In this document: piece by piece, positions 8,529 through 16,352 of the stretch
Numbering within the stretch: the stretch's first letter is position 1
Layout: every line of letters begins with the position of its first letter
Program-made: the position numbers and the translations under genes
Source of the DNA: Caryophanales bacterium UBA5729
GTDB taxonomy: Bacteria; Bacillota_I; Bacilli_A; Izemoplasmatales; Hujiaoplasmataceae
Length of the DNA stretch: 39,918 nt
Assembly (NCBI GenBank): GCA_002419505.1
Contig: DIGF01000004.1
Location: 1 to 39,918, forward strand
Direction: 5' to 3'
Notes under the pieces: model-generated
What the model saw: only the letters and a program-made list of their open reading frames with translations
Told to the model about the DNA's origin: nothing
The model's database searches: none

Positions 8529-8566
8529 CAAGTCGCTAAATAAACAGCGACTTGTTTTGATTTTTA
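8529..8566 (+). terminator. intrinsic terminator of the short transcript
   Basis: Arms CAAGTCGCT (8529-8537) and AGCGACTTG (8546-8554) with an eight-base A-rich loop, then TTTTGATTTTT. The outer stem shares CAAGTCG with the leader hairpin at 5729. Confidence 0.85.
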
Positions 8567-8752
8567 AAAGGCTTAATAATTAATTATATTTTAGTTATTA
8601 CCAAGCAAAATTTTTTTAGATAAACAAGGATAATTAGATTTATTAAAGAAGTAAATAGCATATTATGATATAATATAAAATGAGTTTTAAGTAACTTGTT
8701 TTATAATAATAATTTTATAAGGAAAAGCTATTTATATTCGTGTTGGAGTCTT

Positions 8753-10879
8753 ATGAATTTTACAACTGAGGAATTAATTGTTCTTAAAAAAAACGAAACT
8801 AAATCTTTTATAATCCAAGTTATTGGTTCAATCGCAATGGCTTTTTTCTTATTATCAATATTTTCACTATTAAACTATAATATAACTCGAAACTATTATG
8901 ATCTTACAAGTATTGTTTTAAAAGAACTGCTAGGATTATTTCCCTTATTTTTAATATTTTTATATCTTTCATTTTTTATAGTTAGAAAACTGATTGCTTC
9001 TAAACTAGAGTTGATTCTTGCGGTTATCTGGGTCTTATTCCTATTGATATTTGCCTATTACGCTCCAGTTAAGTCATTAGTAGTCGGAGCGATAATATTT
9101 GCCCTTCCTGCCATCTATGGCACGATATCTGAAAATATCAACGCAATAAAGCAAAAGTCTTGGTTTAACCGAATTGTTTTAATCCTTAATTCTTTAATGT
9201 TTTTTGGTTTAGTATATCTTTATCATCTTAAAAGCAAAATAATCTATATCGAACCCGAAGGACTTAACGGTTCACAAATCAGCAATGACATCATCTATGC
9301 TGAGGTAATGCAATCGCGTTGGAAAATTGCTTTTATGATTTTTGCGGGCGTGTTATTGCTATATTTAATAATTAATGTTCTTAACGGTTTCTTTAATTTC
9401 CTGAAAAAGAAACCGCTGCTAATCATCGGTTATGTAATCGTTGTGGCAATAATTGTTTTACAAGTATATTATTTCTCAACGATGATGGTTTATCGGGTCA
9501 AAATTTTAAATATCTCCACCTATGATTTTGGTATCTTCAGTCAAATGTTTTACAATATGCGATCATTTAACGGCATGGTCACAACCTTAGAAAGAAGTAT
9601 TGTTTTATCGCATAACGCTGTGCATTTTTCACCGATTTATTATTTGATGTTGCCGGCATTTATGATCTTTCCCACTCTTGAAACCTTACAAATTTTACAA
9701 GTATTAATCATTGCCTCTGGAGTAATTCCTCTATATTTGATAATGAAGGAATTCAAAACTAATAAATTAATGCAGATGCTCGTATACATTATTTATATCG
9801 CCAGTCCGGCGTTAATTACCAGCGGTTTTTATGATCTTCATGAAAACTGTTTCTTACCCCCATTATTACTATTTGTAATCTACTTTTTAATTAAGGGTAA
9901 GATCTTCCCTTTGATTATCTTTGCTGGGCTAACGCTTTTAGTCAAAGAAGATGCCGGGTTGTACTTAGTCTTTATCGGTTTATATTTTCTTTTTAGTTCC
10001 TTCTTTAACAAAGAAGAATCAAAAAAAGCTCTTACAACGATAATTTTAAGTATCGGCTTAATTGTTGTGTCATTAGGTTATTTTTACTTCGTTACCAAAT
10101 ACCTTAATGAGTTTGGTGACGGAGCGATGTTTTGGCGCTATCGAAATATTAATGCTTATGAAGAGTTTGGTTTATACGGCATCATACTTAGCGCTTTCCA
10201 AAATCCTTCATTTTTCTTAGCGACCTTTTTCTCGCCAGCTAAAATCAACACGATGATTTTAATTTTAGCAACGACCGGATTTTTACCTTTATTTATGAAG
10301 AACAAAGCTGCTTATTTTTTGGCAATACCAGCAGTGATTATGAATTATTTAAGCATCTATCAATATCAATACCAGTTCGGCTATCAATATTTTTTCGGTT
10401 CAGCGACTTTGTTGATATTTATGGTGCTCTTGGCTGAAAAAGACAACTCAAAAAAACCGCTTTTTAAAGGGCGATTTAAAGGTATTTCTTTAGTAAGTAT
10501 CTTGGCGATATTCGGAAGTATAGCCGCAATGGTGCACAGCGCAAGCTATATCGGTGATCGCATCTCAAATTACCAATATTTTTATAGTGAAAACCAAGAA
10601 ATGTATGATGAAATGCGCCTCACCTTAGAAAGTATACCAAAAGATAAACGCGTAGTGGCTACCGGTTATTTAACACCTTACTTAAGCGATCGTTTTTATC
10701 TTTATGATTATTTTTATTATGATATATTAACTACAGAAGAAACGATTGATTATATCATTATTGATTTAAGAATTAGAGAAGAACTCTTGAACTCAATAAA
10801 AGCTAAATGCGAATGGGCCGGTTTTGTTGAAAGCGATTTGTCTACTGATTATATTTTGATTTATGAACCTGGTGAATAA
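8753..10879 (+). CDS. DUF2079 family polytopic membrane protein
   Basis: A 708-aa integral membrane protein with more than ten hydrophobic segments. The middle region is typical of DUF2079: YDFGIFSQMFYNM, then a polar stretch with H and S residues in the external loop, then SPALITSGFYDLHENCFLPP and LLVKEDAGLYL. The family resembles membrane glycosyltransferases of the GT-C type, so transfer of a lipid-linked sugar is possible but not shown. The ATG 8753 has TTGGAG six nt upstream. A longer reading from TTG 8696 has no ribosome binding site. The -10 box TATAAT lies shortly before it. The gene is single and is closed by a terminator. Confidence 0.8.
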   Translation: MNFTTEELIVLKKNETKSFIIQVIGSIAMAFFLLSIFSLLNYNITRNYYDLTSIVLKELLGLFPLFLIFLYLSFFIVRKLIASKLELILAVIWVLFLLIFAYYAPVKSLVVGAIIFALPAIYGTISENINAIKQKSWFNRIVLILNSLMFFGLVYLYHLKSKIIYIEPEGLNGSQISNDIIYAEVMQSRWKIAFMIFAGVLLLYLIINVLNGFFNFLKKKPLLIIGYVIVVAIIVLQVYYFSTMMVYRVKILNISTYDFGIFSQMFYNMRSFNGMVTTLERSIVLSHNAVHFSPIYYLMLPAFMIFPTLETLQILQVLIIASGVIPLYLIMKEFKTNKLMQMLVYIIYIASPALITSGFYDLHENCFLPPLLLFVIYFLIKGKIFPLIIFAGLTLLVKEDAGLYLVFIGLYFLFSSFFNKEESKKALTTIILSIGLIVVSLGYFYFVTKYLNEFGDGAMFWRYRNINAYEEFGLYGIILSAFQNPSFFLATFFSPAKINTMILILATTGFLPLFMKNKAAYFLAIPAVIMNYLSIYQYQYQFGYQYFFGSATLLIFMVLLAEKDNSKKPLFKGRFKGISLVSILAIFGSIAAMVHSASYIGDRISNYQYFYSENQEMYDEMRLTLESIPKDKRVVATGYLTPYLSDRFYLYDYFYYDILTTEETIDYIIIDLRIREELLNSIKAKCEWAGFVESDLSTDYILIYEPGE

Positions 10880-10957
10880 AATACTTTAATAAAAGCAAAA
10901 GAACTTCAAGAAAAAAATAGAGTTTAGATAAAATTTAATACTATTAATATGGTTTTT

Positions 10958-10993
10958 AAATATCACTTTCCCGGTGATATTTTTTATTTTTTT
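10958..10993 (+). terminator. intrinsic terminator
   Basis: Arms AAATATCAC (10958-10966) and GGTGATATTT (10973-10982), followed by a T-rich run. Confidence 0.75.
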
Positions 10994-11080
10994 GAAGAAT
11001 TTCTCAATTTTATTTATTTGTGCAATTGATTATTATGAAATTTAGCAGTAAAATACAAATTGTAAAGAAGGGGTTAAAAT

Positions 11081-11431
11081 ATGTTTAAAAATATTTCTAA
11101 AGCATTAATTATATCTATAGCTTTAGGTACTGCCTACTTAATTTACTTAATTATTACTTATTCGACAATTGATATTAACGAAGAAGATGCACCGGCATTT
11201 TTGATAATTTTCATGACTTTGAGTTTGCCGCATCTATATCTAACCGGTTTTGCTTGTTTAATTGGATTAGTTGCAATTATCACTAAAAAACCAGCTTTAG
11301 CGCTTATTTCCGCTCTTTCATTCTTTGGTGCAGCGATAATCTTTCCGCTTTATGCAATCTTTTTATTGCCGTCAATTCTTTTTGGCTTTATCGGTTATCG
11401 CAATCAAAAAAGATTAGTAATTTCTGAATAA
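11081..11431 (+). CDS. small membrane protein, unknown function
   Basis: A 116-aa protein with three or four hydrophobic segments (about residues 7-27, 41-66, 70-85 and 88-104) and a basic tail YRNQKR. The ATG follows AAGAAGGGG at a good distance. The promoter is TTGATT, 17 nt, then TAAAAT, with the motif TTTAGCAG just before the -10, as for the gene at 5082. The downstream terminator is shared with the converging operon at 11500. No family recognised. It resembles the many small DUF-type membrane proteins of Bacilli. Confidence 0.7.
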   Translation: MFKNISKALIISIALGTAYLIYLIITYSTIDINEEDAPAFLIIFMTLSLPHLYLTGFACLIGLVAIITKKPALALISALSFFGAAIIFPLYAIFLLPSILFGFIGYRNQKRLVISE

Positions 11432-11450
11432 TTTTTAAAACATAAAAAAA

Positions 11451-11487
11451 AAACAGGAACTTATTTTTTTAGTTCCTGTTTTTGTTT
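11451..11487. terminator. bidirectional terminator
   Basis: Arms AAACAGGAAC (11451-11460) and GTTCCTGTTT (11472-11481), with A-rich sequence before and T-rich after. It serves the plus gene at 11081 and the minus operon ending at 11500. Confidence 0.85.
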
Positions 11488-11499
11488 TGTTATTAATTA

Positions 11500-12384
11500 T
11501 TAATTCACGAACTGTACTTCAACGTCACCATTAGAGCTCTTCAACTCAACGCTATTAGCTTTATCAGCATTGATAATGCCGGATTCAATTCTTAAATCGC
11601 CAAGAATTCGATGGCCATTAGTAGTGTTTAAAACGATTCTATAGTTGTTTTGTTCACCCTGAATAGATAGAAAGATTTCGCCGTTAGAAGAATCAAGTTT
11701 AACGTTATTAGCCCGAATATTTTCAGCTTTTACTTTTCCATTTGATGTCTTCATTTCAATTTTATCAGCGCTAATGTTATTTAAAGTAACTCTTCCGTTT
11801 GATGTATCGCCCTTTAAGTTAGTCTCAACTGTAACATCAGTCATTTTAATCTCACCATTAGAAGTTTTTAAATTAATAACTCTTGCTTCAATGTTATTAA
11901 CTTCAATTTCGCCATTAGATGTTTCTAAGTTGATGCTGTCACAAGCACCGATACCGTCTAGGATAATCTTGCCGTTTGAAGTATCGATATCAAATGAGTA
12001 ATCTAGTAAACTGCTAGGAAGATATAGGTAAACTTCAAAATATTTAGTATTGGTAAAATTGAATAACGAGAAGTTTAAATACCATTTCCTTGTGATTGAC
12101 AATGACATTTCCACAGTTTCATCATCAAAGGCACTTTCATCTTTTTCGTGTAAATAATAACTCAAGCGGATTTTATCATCTGTGCTTTCGTAGATATAGA
12201 CTCTGCGATTATCAAAATCAAAAGCAAATGACGAAAATGTATCTGCAGCGTATTCTTCCTCATAATATGTGTAGTATTCTTCACCGTTTTGAAAAATTTC
12301 TGAGCCAGAAGTTACCGATACAATCGCAACTAAACCAATGCCGATTAGGATTAAAGCTAATCCAATTTTTAATCCTCTAGTCAT
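11500..12384 (-). CDS. DUF4097 family beta-repeat protein
   Basis: A 294-aa protein with one N-terminal membrane segment (residues about 6-26) followed by an extracellular beta-solenoid of the DUF4097 type. The signature is the phrase SNGEI or SNGK/R/D, repeated at least seven times at spacings of about 20 residues. Such proteins pair with HAAS/DUF1700 membrane proteins and PadR regulators in envelope-stress-like operons of Bacilli (LiaX-related proteins share the fold). It is the last gene of the three-gene operon. Its start overlaps the stop of the HAAS gene by ATGA, which indicates translational coupling. Confidence 0.85.
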   Translation of the reverse strand: MTRGLKIGLALILIGIGLVAIVSVTSGSEIFQNGEEYYTYYEEEYAADTFSSFAFDFDNRRVYIYESTDDKIRLSYYLHEKDESAFDDETVEMSLSITRKWYLNFSLFNFTNTKYFEVYLYLPSSLLDYSFDIDTSNGKIILDGIGACDSINLETSNGEIEVNNIEARVINLKTSNGEIKMTDVTVETNLKGDTSNGRVTLNNISADKIEMKTSNGKVKAENIRANNVKLDSSNGEIFLSIQGEQNNYRIVLNTTNGHRILGDLRIESGIINADKANSVELKSSNGDVEVQFVN

Positions 12385-12935
12385 CTTAGTTCCCCTCCTT
12401 TTTTTTTAAATAAATACTTAGTTTTTCTTATTATATATAATTTTATTTCTCTACTAGCTTCAAATATCTTTTTAATAATTGAGAAGCTAACCAACAATAA
12501 CCCAACTGCAATGATTACTAAACCTAACAATATCCAAGTATCTGATGGCAAGGTAGAGTCAAATGCAAAATATATTATCGCTTGAAATAATGTTCCAATC
12601 CCCGCTGCGAACAAGGAGAAACACACGATTGCAATGATAAACAAAGCGAAATAATAGACGATCAAAGAAATGATTTTTACCGCTGAACCAATCAGCGAAA
12701 CCAGTGAGTTTTCATTAGCTTTTTTTACTTTGTAAATAAAGCTTTCATCACCAGTAATATTTCTGACAATCTCTTCAATATTACCGAGCTCTGCGATAAA
12801 CTGTCTTTCAATATGACCAGCGTCTACGGCATCTTGAATCATTTCGTCATAGTAATAAATGATTTCTTCAGAATCGATTTTCTTATATACTTTTAATTGT
12901 TTTTTTAATTCAGATAAAAATTCTTTTCTATTCAT
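12381..12935 (-). CDS. HAAS/DUF1700 membrane protein
   Basis: A 184-aa protein. Residues 1-65 form the HAAS helical domain (MNRKEFLSELKKQL, then IIYYYDEMIQDAVDAG and a FIAELGN motif). Two or three membrane segments follow (about 75-115 and 125-155) and then a basic tail. HAAS proteins act with a PadR repressor encoded beside them and with DUF4097 partners, probably as a membrane sensing or gating module. The start is six nt after the PadR stop, with AAGAGG inside the end of padR serving as ribosome binding site. It ends in TGA, showing that TGA is a stop here. Confidence 0.85.
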   Translation of the reverse strand: MNRKEFLSELKKQLKVYKKIDSEEIIYYYDEMIQDAVDAGHIERQFIAELGNIEEIVRNITGDESFIYKVKKANENSLVSLIGSAVKIISLIVYYFALFIIAIVCFSLFAAGIGTLFQAIIYFAFDSTLPSDTWILLGLVIIAVGLLLVSFSIIKKIFEASREIKLYIIRKTKYLFKKKGGELR

Positions 12936-12941
12936 TTTCCG

Positions 12942-13244
12942 TTACCTCTTAATAAAATCATACATCAGTTTAATATCATCAAAGTCCTCAATCACTGTCT
13001 TAAGTTTTTCTTTACCGAGACTATTGATTTGATAATACTTTCTGATTCTTGAGTTATATGTTGTGTTATAGGTTTTAACTAGCTTTTGTTTCTCTAGTCT
13101 TTTTAAGATTGGGTATAAGGTTGATTCGCTGATGTCGATAATCGAGGAGATATCTTGAATTATCTTATAACCATATGAATCTTCATATTTGATTGAAGCT
13201 AAGATCATTAATTCTAAAATGCCTTTTTTCAACTGGATATCCAT
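12942..13244 (-). CDS. PadR family transcriptional regulator
   Basis: A 100-aa regulator of the short PadR type. A winged helix-turn-helix spans residues 1-75 (KKGILELMILASI, YGYKIIQDIS, then STLYPILKRLEKQKLV) and a wing and dimer helix follow to the end. The ATG at 13244 is preceded by AAGGAGG, which excludes the longer reading to 13295. It is the first gene of an operon with HAAS and DUF4097 proteins and probably represses that operon through the inverted repeat at 13266-13284. Confidence 0.92.
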   Translation of the reverse strand: MDIQLKKGILELMILASIKYEDSYGYKIIQDISSIIDISESTLYPILKRLEKQKLVKTYNTTYNSRIRKYYQINSLGKEKLKTVIEDFDDIKLMYDFIKR

Positions 13245-13265
13245 GTTATACCTCCTTATGCATAT

Positions 13266-13295
13266 TACTACACAATACATAGTATAAGTTGTCAA
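13266..13295 (-). promoter_or_regulatory. PadR operon promoter with probable operator
   Basis: On the minus strand TTGACA (13290-13295) is followed after 17 nt by TGTAGT (13267-13272). An inverted repeat TACTA-N9-TAGTA (13266-13284) covers the -10 box. PadR proteins often bind such spaced dyads in their own promoters, so autorepression is the likely use. Confidence 0.55.
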
Positions 13296-13436
13296 TACTT
13301 TTTTTATTTTTTTTAATCATTAATTAAATATTGTAGATATTTGATACTTGATATAAGACAAATATAGTACGATATTGATAATTTTCTCTGTAAAGTCTTA
13401 CTTTATATATTGTGTATTCATTTCTTTATTGTAATA

Positions 13437-13445
13437 TGATATAAT
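13437..13445 (+). promoter_or_regulatory. extended -10 promoter of the GGDEF/HD-GYP gene
   Basis: TG-A-TATAAT at 13437-13445, 50 nt before the start codon. The rest of the 250-nt divergent gap holds no other clear signal. Confidence 0.5.
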
Positions 13446-13494
13446 AACCTAATATTTTTTTTTACTATATCTTACATATGAGGAAGAAGTTTAA

Positions 13495-16218
13495 ATGACA
13501 AAAATTACAGCTATTCTCTACATCTTTTTATCCTTCTTTTCACCAGTTACGCTTAATGCTACAAATATTAATTATGAAGATTTATTTGAGAATCATCAAT
13601 CAGTAATGTTGATAATTAACCCAGATACCGGAATGATTTACTATGGTAACCAAGCAGCTGTTGATTTTTACGGATACTCTCAAGAACAATTATTATCAAT
13701 GTCGATTGATAATATAAATACTTTAACGCCAGAAGAAATCGCTGCCGAAAGAGATAAAGCAGTACTTGAAGAAAGAAATTTCTTCGTTTTTAAACATCGT
13801 TTGGCAAATGGCGATATCAAAACAGTTCATGTTTACTCATATCCAGTTGAAATCGATGGAGAAACTTATCTCTATTCGATTATCATTGATCAAACTTTAT
13901 ATGCGAATGCAGAATTGACAAATAAGATATTATCTGGAGTGATTATTGGCTTGCTAGCAATTATTGCTGGTACCTTTACTTATTTGTTCTTTAGGGTTTC
14001 ACGCAAAAAAAGGGTTATTGAAGAAACTAAAAATTATCTACAAGAGCAAGAATGGATAAAAACTAAACTTATCAGCAATCTTCCCGGGGTAGCCTATAGA
14101 TGCTTAGATGATAAAGATTATACGATGCTTTATCTATCAGACAAAATTGAGGATTTAACTGGGTATACACCTTTGGATTTTTACAGCGGTATAATACAAT
14201 ATACCGATCTAATTTACGCAAATGACTATCAAGGAGTTAGAGCTGCTTTTTTTGAAGCTCATAGGAATAAAACTTCAGTTGATATTGTTTATCAAATCAA
14301 GACAAAAGACAATAAATTTCGATGGATTAATGAAACAGCACATTTTTCAAAAACTTCTGAAGATGGTCAAGAAGTAATAGAAGGCTTTATCCAGGATATC
14401 ACAGACAAACGCCAAGCTAATCTTGATGCTATGTATTATAAAGACTTCTTGCAATATATTATTTCCAACAGCAACCAAGGCATAGCTGTTCTAGATAAAA
14501 ACTTTAATTTTGTATACATAAGCGAAGCTTTCTTAGAAATGTACGGCGTTGAAAATAATAACATTATTGGAAAAAATCATTATGAAGTATTTCCTGATTT
14601 GCCGCAAAAATGGCGTGATGTGCATGTCAGATGTCTTGCGGGTGAAGTTCTTAGCGGAAACCGCGATAAGTATATTAGAGAAGATGGCATGGTTTATTAT
14701 ACTAAGTGGTTATGTAGGCCTTGGCGAGGAAAAGACGGAAAGATTTCGGGTATTATTATTTATACAGAAACAATTAATGACTTAATTGTTGCTGAAAAAG
14801 AATTGCAATCTTCTCAGGAACAATTACAATTGGTTATGGAAAACTTACCGATCGGGATTGCATTAGTTGATATTACACCTCCGTTTTCCATAAAATACAT
14901 GAATGATATGCTTCCGTTGATATATGGGACAACTCGAGAAGAAACGAAACAAAAAGAAACTTTTTGGGAAGCTTTTTATGAAGACCCTGAATTTAGAAAA
15001 AAAATGCGAAAACAAGTCACTGATGATGTCTTAAGCAAAAATCCAAATAGAATGATTTGGACCGATGTACCAATAACTAAAAACGGAAAAATCGTCAGGT
15101 ATCTTAATGCTTATGCAACTCCAATTCCCAATACAAATCTTTTGATATCTACCGCAGTAGACGTTACTGATCGTAAACTTAATGAACAAGAGATTATTTT
15201 TACTAGTAAACATGACTATTTAACTAGCCTCCCAAATCGAAGGTTCTTTGAGGAGCAATTAGTTGAACTCGATATCGAAGAAAATTACCCGATTGCTATT
15301 TTAATGATGGATTATGACGGTTTGAAAATTATAAATGATGCATATGGCCATGATTATGGCAATATCGCTTTACAAAGAATTTCCTACTTGCTAAAGAATA
15401 TTAAACGAGAAAATGATTTCGTCGCAAGAATTGGCGGAGATGAATTTGTGATGATTTGTCCGAAAACTTCTGAGGAAAGTGCAAGAGAAATTAAATTTAG
15501 AATTCTTGATGAGATTGAAAAAATCGAAATTGAAGAACTTAAATTCTCGATGTCAATCGGTTATGCATTGAAAGATAATTTTGATCAAGTTTTCACAGAT
15601 ATTCTCAAAGAAGCAGAAAACAATATGTATTCTAAAAAAATTCTTCACGGACAAAGCGCTAGAAATGAATCGGTTATGTCGATTTTTCAAACCTTAAAAG
15701 AAAAATATGATTCAGAGAAAATTCACTCTGATCGAGTGGCTACATACTGTAGGATGATGGGTGAAAAACTAGATTTAAGCAGTGATGAAGTTAGAGAACT
15801 AGAATTGGCAGGTTTAATGCATGATATTGGTAAGATTACCATTCCTGATAAGATTCTAGAAAAACCCGGTTCTTTGACCACTGAAGAATGGCAAATCATG
15901 AGAAAACATGTAATTAACGGTTATCAGATATTGCGCTCTGCAGATAAATATTCAAGACTTGCGGAATATGCCTTAACTCATCATGAAAGAATTGATGGTA
16001 AAGGCTATCCTAATGGCATTAAAGGCGATAATATACCTTTATTTTCCAGAGTTATCGCGATATGTGATGCTTATGAAGCAATGACTTCAGATCGGCCTTA
16101 TCGCAAATCTTTGGGTAAAAAAGTTGCTATTGACCGCTTGTTAGCAAATTCAGGAACGCAATTTGATTCGGAATTAGTGAATTTATTTATTAATGAGATA
16201 ATTGTAACTGAAGAGTAA
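13495..16218 (+). CDS. membrane PAS-GGDEF-HD-GYP cyclic-di-GMP enzyme
   Basis: A 907-aa signalling protein. Residues 1-22 are a signal-type segment and about 25-140 an extracellular PAS-like sensor. A membrane helix follows at about 144-167. Three cytoplasmic PAS domains lie at about 190-310, 315-430 and 445-560. A GGDEF domain (about 565-715) has an intact GGDEF at 647-651 and an intact inhibitory site R-E-N-D at 638-641. An HD-GYP domain (about 730-905) has H776-D777, H829-H830 and GYP at 837-839. Both synthesis and breakdown of cyclic-di-GMP are therefore chemically possible. The ATG follows GAGGAAGAAG. The gene is single and points away from the PadR operon. The sensed ligand is unknown. 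Confidence 0.93.
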   Translation: MTKITAILYIFLSFFSPVTLNATNINYEDLFENHQSVMLIINPDTGMIYYGNQAAVDFYGYSQEQLLSMSIDNINTLTPEEIAAERDKAVLEERNFFVFKHRLANGDIKTVHVYSYPVEIDGETYLYSIIIDQTLYANAELTNKILSGVIIGLLAIIAGTFTYLFFRVSRKKRVIEETKNYLQEQEWIKTKLISNLPGVAYRCLDDKDYTMLYLSDKIEDLTGYTPLDFYSGIIQYTDLIYANDYQGVRAAFFEAHRNKTSVDIVYQIKTKDNKFRWINETAHFSKTSEDGQEVIEGFIQDITDKRQANLDAMYYKDFLQYIISNSNQGIAVLDKNFNFVYISEAFLEMYGVENNNIIGKNHYEVFPDLPQKWRDVHVRCLAGEVLSGNRDKYIREDGMVYYTKWLCRPWRGKDGKISGIIIYTETINDLIVAEKELQSSQEQLQLVMENLPIGIALVDITPPFSIKYMNDMLPLIYGTTREETKQKETFWEAFYEDPEFRKKMRKQVTDDVLSKNPNRMIWTDVPITKNGKIVRYLNAYATPIPNTNLLISTAVDVTDRKLNEQEIIFTSKHDYLTSLPNRRFFEEQLVELDIEENYPIAILMMDYDGLKIINDAYGHDYGNIALQRISYLLKNIKRENDFVARIGGDEFVMICPKTSEESAREIKFRILDEIEKIEIEELKFSMSIGYALKDNFDQVFTDILKEAENNMYSKKILHGQSARNESVMSIFQTLKEKYDSEKIHSDRVATYCRMMGEKLDLSSDEVRELELAGLMHDIGKITIPDKILEKPGSLTTEEWQIMRKHVINGYQILRSADKYSRLAEYALTHHERIDGKGYPNGIKGDNIPLFSRVIAICDAYEAMTSDRPYRKSLGKKVAIDRLLANSGTQFDSELVNLFINEIIVTEE

Positions 16219-16237
16219 AAATATTCTTAAAAACTAA

Positions 16238-16266
16238 TTGTAAATATAATTAAATAGTTGTATTAT
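16238..16266 (+). promoter_or_regulatory. promoter of the second BspA-type lipoprotein
   Basis: TTGTAA (16238-16243), a 17-nt spacer, then TATTAT (16261-16266). The transcript would start near 16273, upstream of the hairpin at 16293, so the hairpin lies in the leader of the next gene. Confidence 0.5.
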
Positions 16267-16292
16267 AAATCCATAAAAATAAAACAAAAATT

Positions 16293-16330
16293 TGCAACGA
16301 GGACTTTGCTCTCTTGTTGCATTTTTGTTT
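16293..16330 (+). promoter_or_regulatory. terminator-like leader hairpin (GCAACGAG/CTTGTTGC type)
   Basis: Arms TGCAACGAGG (16293-16302) and TCTTGTTGCA (16312-16321), then TTTTTGTTT. The core arms GCAACGAG and CTTGTTGC are the same as at 1228-1257, and the distance to the start codon is about the same. It may also terminate the GGDEF gene. Confidence 0.6.
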
Positions 16331-16352
16331 ATTAAAAAAGGAGGTCAAAAAC

